Origin: Flaveria trinervia | Lineage: Eukaryota; Streptophyta; Magnoliopsida; Asterales; Asteraceae | Length of the DNA stretch: 64,000 nt | Direction of reading: 5' to 3' | Assembly (NCBI GenBank): GCA_025506515.1 | Contig: CM046456.1 | Location: 15,189,061 to 15,253,060, forward strand | Shown here: positions 32,432 to 44,700 of the stretch, piece by piece | Numbering within the stretch: position 1 is the first letter of the stretch | Layout of the letters: each line of letters starts with the position of its first letter | Made by a program: the position numbers and the translations under genes | The notes under the pieces: generated by a model | The model's database searches: none | What the model saw: the letters and a program-made list of their open reading frames with translations, nothing else | Told to the model about the DNA's origin: nothing

Positions 32432-34184
32432 ATGGCCCTCAACAAAGCTGAAGTAGAAATGGGGACGATGACCAAAGCGCCAATCATCACCCCTGAAAAC
32501 TTCAGGTCTTGGAGTAGAAGAATGGAAGGCTTCATTAGATACCAAGACAGCAAAATATGGAACTCGATTGTCAATGGATCGTACAAGCCAAAGGTGGCTT
32601 CACCTGGTGGAAACGGTGCCATGATAGAAAAGGCTGTCGAGGACTATTCTGATGAAGACAGAAAGAAGATGGACATCGATAGCAATGCTATGACTATTCT
32701 CATGGCTGCAATACCGAACTCTATTATGGTGGGGTTCGAGCATTTCAAGACTGCCAAAGAATTGTTTGATGCACTTGCTCAGATGTATTCTTGCTCCAAC
32801 GACTCAAAGAAGGACTCACTGAAGCAGCAATTCGAGAACTTCACTCATATTGCTGGAGAGACCCTCAGCCAGCAGTACTTCAGGTACATGGATCTTATCT
32901 CTTCCCTTCAGTCTGTAAAGATCACTCCTGAACTTAGAGATCTCACTAGAAAGTTCATGAGTGCTCTTCCAAATGAGTGGACATTCTACTGTGTCTCTAT
33001 CAAGAGAACAGAAAACTTGAACACTCTTTCCATGACTGAGCTCTATGGCATCCTTGATGGATACCGTCTAGAGATGGAGAGTAAGAAGGGCCACCAAACA
33101 AGCAGATCCATGAGTCTTCCTTCTAGCAACGCTTTAATGGTTGCTGAAGGCTTATTAACCCCTCAACCTCAGCACTTCTTGACTTATCAGCAGCCATCCT
33201 GCTCACCTGGTCCCTACATCACTTATCTTGAGACTCCAAGGTCTCAACAGGCTCAACACAATTCCTTCTTGGAAAGTTGTGCCTTTGTCTCAGGAGGTGG
33301 ACACTCAGGAAATTTTCAATATTGCCTTGATGATCTTGAGTGCTTCAGCCCAGATGACGTAGAGTACGTGGACATTATCCAGCAAATGGCTCTCTTAACT
33401 TACAGAGCAAAGAAGTTCTTTAAGAGAACTGGAAGGCATTTCCCTCAGAACCCAACTACCAGCAAGTTCGGGTTTGACAAGACCAGGGCAAAGTATTACA
33501 ACTGTAACCAATGGGTCATTTTGCAAGGGAATGCAAGGCTCCCAAGACCAATCCGGGAACCCCACAGGCCTCCACACATCCCTCAACCTCAAAGCCCACT
33601 GAGAAGTCAACTGAGACGGCCGCAATGGCTCAAGAAGTTGACTGAGCTTCATGGTACAGGATGTGACTCCTGCTCAAGCTCTCATGGCCAAAACAGATGA
33701 TGCCCAGTTATATGAACATCTCTGCACTCCAGCCTATATAGCAAAAGTTAAACTCTATCAGGATTACAATATGGAAATCAGATCTGACATTGAGTCTTTA
33801 AATATTCTAAAATCTGATTTTAAAAGAGCTGAATCTGACTATCAAAAGAAAATTGATGAGTTGGAGAAAACTGTATCTCTTTTGAAACATGAACACACCA
33901 ACTACAAGACTCAAATCAAGGATCTGATATCTAAATTGTCTGAGGCTCAAGCCCAGCTTGTCACTGCTGAGGCTCAGGCCAGGAAGCATGCTATCTCTGA
34001 GCAAAACTTCCAAGCTATTCTGCATCATCCTCCCATTCCAAACTCTGTTATCAGAACAAAGAAGGGTTGGGAACCAATAAAATTGCTCCACCACATTTCT
34101 ATGAGTCTATCAGATAGCCTAGATGTGGTACTAAAAAGCAAGAGGTTCCAACTGCGACCCTTTCTTTCCAGAGTTAAAGGATGA
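32432..34184 (+). pseudogene. gag: Family-B gag, frameshifted in the zinc knuckle
   Basis: ATG 32432 opens MALNKAEVEM. The 422-codon first stretch is the copia Gag (UBN2-type) capsid: ENFRSWSRRMEGFI, AKELFDALAQMYS, LKQQFENF and LTRKFMSALPNEW. The zinc knuckle is damaged: its first cysteine is replaced (YYNCNQ) and the frame shifts inside it near 33505. A second stretch, 33651-34184, continues with a long heptad-like coiled coil (residues rich in L, E and K, about 33740-34000). The capsid/nucleocapsid would package element RNA. The product is not functional as read. Confidence 0.88.
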
Positions 34185-35089
34185 GGCATCAATAGTGGCC
34201 ACCACAGGGAAGGAACAAGTAGATAAACCTATGGCCTCCTGTGATGATCAAAACCTAACCACCAAAGCCAGAAGAAGCAGAGCTAAAGCTGCTAGGAGAA
34301 CTGCTAAGAAAGTGGCTAAATCCAAACTGAAAATTAACCCCAAATAGAAGGGCGTCTTTGTTTCAGCTGGTTTCCAAGTGTTAGGTACTTCTGATTCAGG
34401 AAAAGAATGTAATACCAGCATTCCTGTCCTACCAAAGGATCAGAAGTTAAAGGGAAAAGTTGCTAACGAAGAAAAGAAAACCAAGAAATAGCAACCCTCA
34501 CTTCCCCAAAAGACTAACATTGCATGCATCATGTGTGGCCTGCAAAATCATATGGCAAAAAATTGTTACTACAATCCTGCAAGCACACATTATGCAAATA
34601 ATGTTAGGAAAGAAGGAGTTAGGTAAGGTTTCACATTTGAACCCTTCCATATGGTTCAAGAGTTGAAGAAGGGAAAGCTAGTTTCCAAAGCCAAGTTGCT
34701 TTCAGAAGAAACTCCTTCTTCCGAAGGGAAAATGGCTTCGGAAGCAAAAGCTACTAAGGTTCAGAAGAACAAGAAAGCTCCCTTGAAACCATCCCAGAAG
34801 AAGACTGCTTCGGAAGAAAAGGTGGCGAGGACTTCTTCTGAAAAGAAAGAAGCTTCGGAAGAAGACCATGATGCAAAAGCTTCAACAAGCTCATCCTCCA
34901 AGATCAGCCAAAGGGTGGACTGGAAGATCAAGGAAGATGCTGTAGCCCAAACCTCTTCCTCAAAGACCTCTGTTGAACCCCCATGCATATCATTTGGTTC
35001 ACTCATGTCATTATCTTTGGAAGAACCCAAGACCAATAAAGCTTGGGTTTCCAAACAAAACTGAATTTTCATCTTATGTGCAGGAACAT
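34185..35089 (+). pseudogene. gag: Family-B gag C-terminal extension, broken
   Basis: Broken frames between the coiled coil and the protease. Around 34510-34580 a second knuckle-like region is out of frame. 34651-35064 is open and Lys/Ser/Glu-rich, with repeated ASEE/SSE residues encoded by recurring TCGGAAG and TTCCGAAG words (34722, 34737, 34808, 34856), the same motif that fills the LTR. Such long gag extensions are seen in SIRE elements. No catalytic motif is present. Confidence 0.7.
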
Positions 35090-35455
35090 CCATTTGACAA
35101 GAACAACAATGTATGGATTGTAGATAGTGGATGCTCCAGGCACATGACAAAGAACAGACATCTCCTTCAACAATTTCAACATTATGATGGAGGTCCTGTC
35201 CAGTTTGGAGGTGAGGCCGGAGGATATATTTCTGGCAGAGGGAGTATATCCAATGGTATGTTAACCGTTGACAAAGTTAACTTTGTCAAACAGCTTGAAC
35301 ACAATCTATTAAGTGTTTCTCAATTCTGTGATCAAAAGCACCAAATGCTTTTCAAAGAACATGTGTGCATTATCCTCAAACCAGGGATGACAATTCCTCC
35401 GAATTGGTGCTTCTTAGATCTCCCAGGAAAGGGGATATGTACAAGCTTGATATGA
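35090..35455 (+). pseudogene. pol: Family-B protease region
   Basis: The copia aspartic protease block: NNVWIVDSGCSRHMT at about 35104-35150 with the catalytic DSG, then GGYISGRGSI and LEHNLLSVSQFCD. It cleaves the Gag-Pol polyprotein. The frame carries on from upstream (an open stretch starts at 34973) and breaks near 35430, before the GAG-pre-integrase part. Confidence 0.85.
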
Positions 35456-36595
35456 ACAATGCTTCCCCAGTGGGTGAAGTATCATGCTTTCTTTCCAAAG
35501 CTGATAGTGATGAGTCAACACTGTGGCATAAACGTATGTGTCATGCAAATTTTAAGACAATGAATAAATTGGCTAAAAATAACTTGGTACACGGTTTGCC
35601 TAAAAAGGAGTTTTTCTGCAAAGACAATTGTGTTGCATGCCTAAAAGGGAAACAACACAGGACATCTCATAAATCCAAATGTGTTAACTCTATCACTACT
35701 CCATTACATTTATTGCACATGGATCTTTTTGGTCCCACAAGTATAATGAGCATTGGAAGGAAATCATATTGTCTTGTGATAGTTGATGATTTTACAAGAT
35801 TTACATGGGTATTCTTTTTAAGGGACTGAGTTTAAGAACTTCGTTCTTGACTCATTCTGTAACTCAAAAGGGATTGCCAGACAATATAGTGCTCCCAGAA
35901 CTCCTCAACAAAACGGTATTGCTGAGAGGAGGAATAGGACACTTATTGAGGCTGCTCGAACTATGTTAGCTGATTCAAATCTACCTCTAACATTCTGGGC
36001 AGAGGCAGTCAACACTGCATGCTATATGCAGAACAGAGTTCTTGTAGTTAAGCCCCATGGAAAAACCCCTTATGAGCAATGGAACAAGAGGCCACCGTTC
36101 ATTGGCTTTCTAAGGTCCTTTGGCAGCAGGTGTATCATACTTAACACAAAGGACAATTTAGAAAAAATTGATAAAAAGTCGGATGATGCTATCTTTGTTG
36201 GATACTCTTCTAGTTCCAAAGCTTACAGAGTATACAACATTAAGAATCAACAATTTGAGGAGCTATCCAATATAGTTGTTAATGAGCACACTCCTTGTGT
36301 TAGGGGGAATGGGCCTGATCACATCTTTGATTTAGAATTGTTTCCAAACTATTCTAAACCCTCTTGTGAGAATGTTTCAGTTGGAATAGGTGCTCAAACT
36401 GATGCTGATGTTGCTGCTAATGATCAACTGTTTGAGCTTCCCAGGCCTAGACCAAATTCTCCAAGTGCTGCAATATATCAAGCTTCCACTATTCACAGAT
36501 CCGACAGTTTAACTATATCAAGGAATAGTGAAGCTTCAACAAGTGAGTCGCCTACTGAGCCTCAAAACTCATCATGTGATCCACCACAACACTAG
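35456..36595 (+). pseudogene. pol: Family-B integrase with core deletion
   Basis: The HHCC zinc region (WHKRMCHANFKTMNKL, CVACLKGKQH) and the first catalytic Asp (LLHMDLFGP) lie in the open stretch ending at 35829. Right after WVFFL a deletion of perhaps 100-150 bases removes the part that carries the second catalytic Asp; sequence resumes in another frame with TEFKNFVLDS. The Glu region NGIAERRNRT and WAEAVNTACYMQNRVLV follow (open from 35963 to 36595). With the second Asp lost the enzyme cannot work. The C-terminal part contains GYSSSSKAYRVYN. Confidence 0.88.
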
Positions 36596-37689
36596 GCAGA
36601 AGGAGATAGTATTTTGAAGGAACAGGCAACTGTTAATACTACCTTACAGCCAACTATCGATGATGTTTCTCATTCATTCAATCAGTCTTCATTGAATGAC
36701 TTTGAAACAACAGCTGGACAGAGTGTTCTAGTTCCTGAGCAGAATATGTCCAACCTGGATCTATCTCTGCAATTGGAAGTGATTTCTCGTCTTAGGATTC
36801 ACAACACTCATCCAACTGAGAACATCATAGGGAATGTCTTTGAGGGTGTGAGAACAAGAGGACAAACTCATCAAGGGAATGTCTGCTTGTACTCATGCTT
36901 TCTATCTCAGATGGAACCCAAGAAGGTAGAAGATGCTTTAAAAGATAGTAACTGGATTGAATCGATGCAAGAGGAGCTGCTTCAATTCAAGAGACAGAAG
37001 GTATGGAACCTATGTCCGCTACCATCTGGTCAAGTACCCATAGGCACCAAATGGGTTTTCCGAAACAAGAGAGATGATAAAGGCTTGATCATCAAGAATA
37101 AGGCAAGACTTGTGGTTGAAGGATACACTCAAGAGGAAGGAATCGATTATACTGATGTCTTCGCACCAGTTTCAAGACTTGAGGCAGTTAGGATCTTCCT
37201 TGCTTATGCTGGATCCAAGGATTTCACAGTATACCAACTTGACGTCAAGTGTGCTTTTCTATAAAGGGATATAGACAGGGAAGTGTACGTATGCCAACCT
37301 TCAGGATTTGAAGATCCACAGCACCCCAACTATGTGTGCAAATTGGATAAAGCTCTATATGGGCTGCACCAAGCACCTAGGTTGTGGTATGAGACTCTGT
37401 CTCAGTTTCTTCTAAAGAATGGCTATACTAGAGGTACCATTGACAAGACTCTCTTCATTAGAAAGTCTGGAAAGGACATTTTGCTTGTACAAGTCTATGT
37501 CGATGACATCATATTTGGTTCCTCAAATGACCAAATGTGCAAGGACTTTGAGAGCATTATGAAGAAGAAGTTTGAGATGAGTTCCATGGGAAAAATGGAC
37601 TTTTTACTTGGAATTCAGGTAAAGCAACTAAAGGAAGGGTTCTTCATTAATCAATCCAATATGTCTCTGACATCTTAGAAAGATTTGAG
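36596..37689 (+). pseudogene. pol: Family-B reverse transcriptase, interrupted
   Basis: Open stretches 36614-37264 and 37283-37678, split by a stop. Copia RT blocks are EPKKVEDALKDSNWIESMQE, IGTKWVFRNKRDD, KARLVVEGYTQEEGIDY, TDVFAPVSRLEAVRIF and YQLDVKCAFL. After the stop come KLDKALYGLHQAPRLWYETL and the catalytic YVDDIIFGSS (about 37496-37525). It would copy the element RNA. The in-frame stop in the first half and the break at 37678 inactivate it. Confidence 0.9.
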
Positions 37690-38438
37690 ATGAAGGATTG
37701 CAAGCCTGCCAAGACACCCATACCCAGAAACCATAATCTTTGTCCTGACCTTGAGGGGGAGGATACTGATCAACATCAGTATAAGGCAATTATTGGTTCT
37801 CTGATGTATCTTACAACAAGTAGACCTGATATTATGTTTGCTACTTGTATTTGTGCAAGATATCAGGCTGCTCCTAAGGTGTCTCACCTAGCTGTATTAA
37901 GAGAATCCTCAGATACCTCAAAGGAGCACCTAAACTAGGTCTCTGGTATCCCAGAAACAAGGATTTCAATCTTTATGGATACTCTGACAGTGACTACGGC
38001 AGCTGCAATATTGACAAGAAATCAACATCGGGAGGATGTCAATTTCTTGGTGGAAGGATCATCTCATGGCAATGCAAGAAACAATCCTATGTCTCTACAT
38101 CAACTGCTGAAGCTGAATACATTGCTGCTGCTAGTTGCTATGCTCAACTGCTATGGATTCAAAATCAGATGTTAGACTATGGATTCAACTTTATGAGTAC
38201 TCCTATCCATATTGACAACAACAGTGCTATCTCCATTACTGAAAATCCGATGAAGCACTCCAAGACTAAGCACATTGACATCAGGTATCATTTCATTAGA
38301 GACATTCATAAGAAAAATCTAATCAGGTTAATCAAAGTTGATTCAGATAAACAATATGTTGATCTGTTTACCAAAGTTTTTGATGAACAAAGGTTTAAGT
38401 ATCTCATAACAGCTATTGGGATGATAAACATTGATTAA
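37690..38438 (+). pseudogene. pol: Family-B RT end and RNase H, frameshifted
   Basis: CKPAKTPIPRNHNL and YKAIIGSLMYLTTSRPDIMFA close the RT. The frame changes near 37890, 37960 and 38165. The SDSDYGSCNIDKKS-like start of RNase H and the TSTAEAEYIAAAS block are present out of frame at 37980-38140. The last open stretch (38169-38438) contains PIHIDNNSAISITENP and SKTKHIDIRYHFIRD and ends with a stop at 38438. Pol is thus followed by the spacer, not by the LTR. Confidence 0.88.
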
Positions 38439-39078
38439 TCTGATCTCTTTTGAAAACCTTTTAATATGTAAGTCTTGTGTTAATACAATTTAAGCCCTGT
38501 CACGAGAAATTCTCTCTGAAATTCTCTAAGTGTAAATTCCTTTCGAAGAGAAATTAACCTTCGGAAGACATTATTATATCTTCCGAAGCATAATTCTCAA
38601 AGGATAACTTTCTTCTCGGAAGAATTTTTTGTCTCGGAAGAAGCGATTGATTGCATATCAGATCTACTTCCGAAACTTACAAATTCTCTATTCAGAAGAA
38701 ACTCTAACCTTCGGAAGCATATAATTGGCTTCGGAAGTAAGAATTGTCTTCGGAAGACAAGTTACCTTCGGAAATGTTTTACACTCGGAAGAGAGATCTC
38801 ACTGTGTAACGTAAATTTCTTGGGCCCCACACTGTAAAAAGCAAAGATTTTGTTAATGATGTCGGATTATTTAACTGATTTTTAACCTTAACACCACTGT
38901 CATTTCATCCACTAAACCATCACATCATCTTATCCTAACCTCCATTACCGCCTCTCCACAATCTTTTAATAATCTCGACTATTCACTTTCACTCTCTTAC
39001 TTGCAAACTTTACAGCCCTAGAAATTTCTCTTACTCATCTTTACCTAGCTCATATCATTCCCATTCACCTTTCCAAAT
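38439..39078 (+). promoter_or_regulatory. Family-B pol-aORF spacer with CTTCCGAAG motif cluster
   Basis: Noncoding. About ten CTTCGGAAG/CTTCCGAAG words or near copies lie between 38540 and 38800 (for example 38559, 38580, 38709, 38730, 38749). They are the same words that fill the family-B LTR U3. A pyrimidine-rich leader-like stretch (38980-39078) leads to the aORF ATG. No clear TATA box is seen; TTTTAATAA near 38963 is the closest. Confidence 0.5.
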
Positions 39079-40609
39079 GGCCTTCAACCCTCAGCACAAC
39101 CAAGTCGCACTTCTTGATTCATCAAGAGATGCTGACTTCTCAGATATCATCTCCTTCCTAACCTAATCTTCCTACTACACCGCTCTGACTGTTAACCCCA
39201 CAATTTACTCAAACCATATGTCTGAATTTTGGGCAAATGGTCAGATTGAAACCCTAAACGGGGTTCGTGTCATTCGATCGAGCATCTGTGGCCAGGAGTT
39301 GGTCATTTCTGAACATCTCATCAGGGAGCATTTAGAGCTTCATGATGAGGGCGCTCCAACGGAATTCCCCAAAGTAGACTTGGACCATTCTTATCTCCAA
39401 ATGGGATATGGAGGAGACGTTAGCAGGTCAACTATCTATAAATTTAACTTCTCGTACAAAAGGAAGTTCCTGCTACATGTGGTCCTTCACTGCTTTTCGA
39501 ATAAATCCGGAGGATGGGATCAAATCCCATTTGAACTTGGGTGCCTTGTTCATGGGTTGGTAAAACGCCTCCGCTTCAACTATTCAAGATTTGTGCTGAC
39601 TAACCTCATGGGAAATCTTCAGAAGGACACATTCTTCATGTATCCCAGGTTCTCCAGTATATAATCAACTGTGAGCTAGACCAGAGCACGCTTGTCTGTG
39701 CAACTGCTTTGACTGCTCCTCAGATGAGGCCGACCATATTCAAGACTTTGAAGAGAGTGTCCACCAACTTCACAGGAAGAGATACTGCACTTCTTCCAGG
39801 TATGACCGAGCCAACGGCTCCTGGTGACATCCCTGTTAACCCCACAGGTGATGAACCACACCAGCAACTAACCCCATTATGCCAACACTACCTTCTCCAT
39901 CCATCACCATCACTTATCAGAGACGTCCCAAACGAACCCTTGTTCAATCTACTCTGATTGAACAAGCTCCTCTTGTTCAATCCAAAAAGGCTAGAGTGGA
40001 ACAAAAGGGCTCCCACTCAGCCTGAGGTCCAACCATCCTTCACAATTGACCTCAATATGGGTCCTGAGTCTCCTCAGTCTCAGACCCATGAGCCCACAAC
40101 CCAAGCTGAAATCCCTCAGGGTGAGTCTCTATACTCCCCTGAGCAGCCAACAAGGGACAACCCCACCAGAGGCTCAATGCCTGTAGACATTGACCAAAGT
40201 CCCGGGTTAGTAGGTTTAACCATCTTATCTTTCACTGACCTTTTATTTAAAACTGGTGAAGAGTTAATATCTCTCCATGGCAATAAAGTTGATCTACAAC
40301 ACCCTCTCCAAGATCAACAGAGCCCGAGAAATCTCTTATCTCTAGCCCCGTCAGCAACCAACTGAGGTGAGTCCCACTGATGTGGAGGGGACTCATGTAG
40401 ATTCAGCTGCCACTACAAAAGGTGCCTCAATGGACCTTCTGGACAGTGGTAACATTTCTCGGACTGAATCTACAGCAACCGAGCCCTTTGATGAATCTGA
40501 AAGAGACATTATTGAGCATGGGAAACCAGGGTGCCAAGAACACCCACATCTGGTGGTGAGGCTGAACATACTAGGTATGTTACCTCATCTCCTCGTGATT
40601 CTTAGAAAG
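39079..40609 (+). pseudogene. Family-B aORF, N-terminal part, broken
   Basis: ATG 39079 opens MAFNPQHNQV. An in-frame TAA interrupts it near 39165, then the frame is open to 39664. Blocks NPTIYSNHMSEFW, LVISEHLIREHLEL, MGYGGDVSRSTIYKF, GGWDQIPFELG and FFMYPRFSSI align with the family-A aORF N-terminus (NPILHAESLHQLW, GYQGDLSASTI, SSWDQM, ILYPRF), so the two families share a homologous N-terminal domain. Later fragments (39709-40609) are Pro/Ser/Thr-rich linker in several frames. Element C enters at 40610, and the continuing sequence at 52939 encodes a coiled-coil-like MQLLIQDLLSKK. Function unknown. Confidence 0.75.
40605..40609. other. Left target duplication of element C
   Basis: GAAAG, matched with one mismatch by AAAAG at 52934-52938. 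The B sequence continues without loss across the insert. Confidence 0.7.
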
Positions 40610-41511
40610 TGTTAGGATCAGTGATCTACGTTTGATTGATTAGAGAGTATTGCAGCGGAAATCAAACAAAGAATTAGACAATTCACAAGAATACAGTTGA
40701 TATTCAAAGTAAGAACAAACGATTATAGAAAGAATTCTGCAAATCAAAGATTTCATTCAATACGCGCTTTCGTGGTGGCAAAATGTCACACTTACAATCA
40801 GGTCAATCATCCCTTATATAAGAATGTCATGGTGGAACATTCCTTATATAGGAGATGTGACGTCTGCTGATGTCATTTGATAGTGACATCTAACAGAATT
40901 ATTTAGACTACTGAAAGTTAACACAACTACTGAAGATGCCAAAATAGTTGACATCTTCTTACAAAAATACTAAGTGTTAACTGTCACTACAACTACTGAA
41001 AAGAAACTACTGAAACTACTGAAACTACAACGACTGAAGAACATGCTCTTCAGTCGTTTTACAGATACTGAAACATAAAAGAAAACTACTGAAAGGAAAC
41101 CATCACAACAACTGAAGAATGCTTCTTCAGCTGTTGTAACAAACTCTGAAGGCTTCAGTACTTGTACTTGAACTTTAGCTGTTGTCATCAGCTGATGTCT
41201 TCAGTCTTTGTACTTCAGCTGTTGATCTTCAGTACTTTGTTCTTCAGCTATTGATCTTCAGACTTTGGTCTTCAGCTGTTGAAGTCTTCAGTACTTTAGT
41301 CTTCAGCTGTTGAAGTCTTCAGTACTTTAGTCTTCAGTTGTTGATCTTCAGACTTTGGTCTTCAGCTGTTGAAGTCTTCAGTACTTTAGTCTTCAGCTGT
41401 TGAACTCTTCAGACTTTGTCAAACAGCTGATCAAGTCTTCAGCAGTTGTTGTGATGTCTATGGGACTTAGAGATTTTTCTGATCAGGCTCATTGGTTCTT
41501 TTGGTCCAACA
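40610..41511 (-). repeat. 3' LTR of element C
   Basis: 902 bp, TGTTAGGATC to GGTCCAACA on the plus strand. The CTGAAG/CTTCAG array spans about 40910-41440. It has about two more copies of a 31-bp unit (with CTTCAGCTGTTGAAG) than the other LTR. A TATATAAGG box lies near 40810 in minus-strand sense. Confidence 0.93.
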
Positions 41512-41525
41512 AACTCCCCCTGAAC
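41512..41525 (-). other. Polypurine tract of element C
   Basis: AACTCCCCCTGAAC on the plus strand, the reverse complement of the family-A tract, next to the 3' LTR. Confidence 0.78.
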
Positions 41526-41731
41526 CAATGCAGCCAAAACCTCTAAATTTATTGAAGATGTCCCACTTATTATGGCAGAAAGATTTGGTCTTTTTGTCTT
41601 CTAGATCAGCTCAGAAGTGACCCATGTAAGCACAGGCGTGGGAAGAAGTCTCAATGATCTGTTTGGAAAAGGATGAATGGGAACTCTGTCTTGGGGAACT
41701 GGACATAGAGCTGTTACCCCATCCATGAGAT

Positions 41732-44700
41732 CTACTTCCCAACAATGAGTCTGTATGACTCCCTTGTATAGGCCTCAAGGAAGGTTATCTGTTCCTCCAT
41801 GGTAAGCTCTTCTGCTCCTCCTTCAAAAAGTGATTCTGGCCCATAATATTCAGATAGGTATTTGACCTGTTTCCCATTTTTGAGTTCCACAGTTGTTATT
41901 ACTCTATAAGCAAATTCATCTGGGTGATTACCCTCTAAGAACAACTGGAGCTCATTCTTTCTAACTTCCTCAGGCTCTTATATACTAACCCCTTTTTCAC
42001 CATTTTATTTTCCAGCATCTTTTGTGGGGTCAGGTTAGCTTTATAGGCTTTCTTGAAGTCATCTAGGATTTCCCAGGGTGATACTACAAAGACCAGTGAG
42101 ATCACTTCATCTACAATCTTCTTCGCTTGGCCAATGTATCTCTGTGGAATGTTTTTCTTGTGAATCCTATGAGACTCCCTGGGATCAGGCCAAATCCTCA
42201 CTCTCTCCTTTTGATATTGAAATGTATGTTTAAGAGTGTATAATCTGAGAGCGTGCTTCTTCATGTTGATGATTGAAGATGTGGCAGCATATGCTTTGTC
42301 AACTCTCCTCAACAATTCTTCATCATGTTGTTTATGAAGCTCTTCTTCTTCTAGCTTCACTTTCACAATTTGTCTTTGAGTTTCAGGAGTAATTGTTGGG
42401 AGGTGACTTGTGGCCTTAGGCAATTGTATAATAGCTGAGATTGGCAGCCTATCTTCATCTTCTTCATTATCTTCTTTTTCTTCTTCTAGCCTCAGTACCC
42501 TTCTCTTCCTCTTCTGGGGTACATCATCGGCTATTGGTTTTGAGGGTAAGGGAGTTGGTTTGGTGGGTTGTGGTTGTGATGGTTTTTGGGGTAAAGGTAT
42601 TGTTTTAGTGGGTTTTGGTGTGGGAATTTTGACAGGATGTTCTAGCATTTTGGATGTGAGTTCGGCTTTAGATTGCTTGACTAGTTCAGTCCTGCTCCCA
42701 GCACCAGCTTCGTTTAAGGCTTCAATAACCAATCCTTTTGTGTATACTTCAGACGAACAGATCTTGGTGGTTATTGCCAAGATGCTGTCCCTGGACCATA
42801 CCTTGATTTCAATCAATGATCTACCAAGATACTTCGCTATGAACCTGATCATGATTTCTAGCCTTTCCCTTTCCAACACATCATAACTTGCCCATCTAGC
42901 TTGGATTTCTTCAATCTCTAGTCTTCTGATTTCTGAGTCAAGTTTTTCAGTGTCGTGACCTTGCCTAAACAACTGATCAATGATGTTATCCATTGATTGG
43001 CTGTGTTCGGCATCAGCCTTCTTCACCATTGTCTCCAAGTCAGTCTCCTTTTCATTCTTCCTTTTTTTGTATGTGACATGAAAGTCTTTAGTACTTTCAG
43101 TCACTTTCTCCATGTCAGCATCCTTCACCTTCTCCTTCTCAGTTTCTTTCCTGTCTGCAATCCTCTTTCTTTTTGCTTTCACTGACTGAATCTCCCCCTT
43201 TTTGGTTGCGTTGGTTTCAAGGGTTTGATTGTCAGAAAGCCTTTTGCTCACAGCATCCTCTATCAAGGGTTGTATCACTAGGGAAGCCTCTCATCAAGGG
43301 TTTTAAGCACCATATCAGTGATAGTTAATGTGATGAGAGGTAAGGAATGTTGAAAGATAGCAGCTATTTGCTCAGGGGGGTTCTGTCCCTGAGAAATAGT
43401 GCCAGAAGCAGAGGCAGGTGGCTGAGTGTTTTGGAGTGGCTCTGTGTATGGGAGACCTTCAGAGGAAGGTGCCATCTGTGGGTTTTGAGGGGTAGATGGT
43501 CTTTGATCCTGAGAAATTTTGGCAAGCAGCTCTTTGAGTCTGCTCACCTCATCCTCGAGGATGGTGTTTTGGGCTAAAACATCATAAAAGAAGCCCAGGT
43601 CATCATCAGTGTTTACTGAATCACCTGACCTCCTGATAGACTCAGGATGAACATGCTCTGAGTGTAGATCAGTAGTAGCATGTGCCCTTTGGTCATGGTA
43701 CTGGGGACTTCCGGCCTCAGGACCATGTCCTTCATCGGCAGTTGCCTCTGATGAGGTCTTATGGATAGTACCAAATTCATCCTGATCATTTGCTGAAGCA
43801 GGAGAAGTGGCAGCCTCACCAGAAATTTGAATCTCCGTTTCTACACTTGGAGATTGAATATGGTAACCCCTGTGCTGTGGGGTGTCAGAAGCACTTTGGT
43901 CCTCCCCCTCAATGGTTGAGGCCATCCCAGTTTTGATTGGTATCTGGGGAGGAGGTGAGGAATGCAACTGAGTCGCACTTTGGCAATTATGATGTGGGAC
44001 TTTGGGGGGCGTTGCAGTGGGAGAGGGTGTGAAGGCAATATGCACCCGGGGAGAGTGGTGCGTTTCAATGGCAACCTCCTCAAGTGAGGAAGGTTCCAGA
44101 TGTATAGGTGCCCCAGAGATGGTTGCTACAGGCTCCTGTTGAGAGGAGACCCGAGCGGTTGAGGGTGAGTGAGTCCGTGTATCTACTGTGGGGTTATGAC
44201 CAGTAGATATAACCTGCGTTTGTGTTGCAGGGGCATCCTCAGGGGACTCATTTCCCTGAGTAGCCTTTTTGGCTTTCTTGTGTTTGGGTTTGGTGGGGAC
44301 AATGGATTTGGAGATGGTGGCTGTGGGTTCCAGCTGCGTGGGTTTTCGCAGTTTGGCAGCCAGTTTGAGTGACTGGTCTGAGTTGTGCCTGGAGTATATT
44401 AGGCAATACAGCCGTGGCAGGGACTCCAAGGCCAACAAGTCCCTCAGCTTTCAGCTGGTTTACTATAATGGCCATTAGGAACCGAGGATATAATATCCAT
44501 CGGTTAGCTATAGGCTTGGAGGCCATATCCTTGAGTTCAAGAAATAATATTTCAGAAAAATTTAAGCTTTGTTGGTCAAGGATAGAGAATAATACCTGCT
44601 GCCACCTCATCGACATTTGATCCCAAGAAGAAGTCTTAGGAGCTAAGCATACATTCACCATATGAAAAATTAGTCGTTCCGCATCATGGAAATGCTTCTT

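Larger units (their letters stand above)
31478..40609 (+). mobile_element. Family-B SIRE-like Ty1-copia element, 5' part up to the element C insertion
   Basis: A complete 5' LTR, tRNA-Met primer site, gag, PR, IN, RT and RNase H in copia order, then a spacer and aORF. Element C enters the aORF at 40610. The B frame resumes at 52934 and is then entered by a Tekay element at 55000. If 12640-13633 represents the same locus, the whole B element would be about 12.6 kb without its inserts. Coding frames are broken many times and the integrase core has a deletion. Confidence 0.92.
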
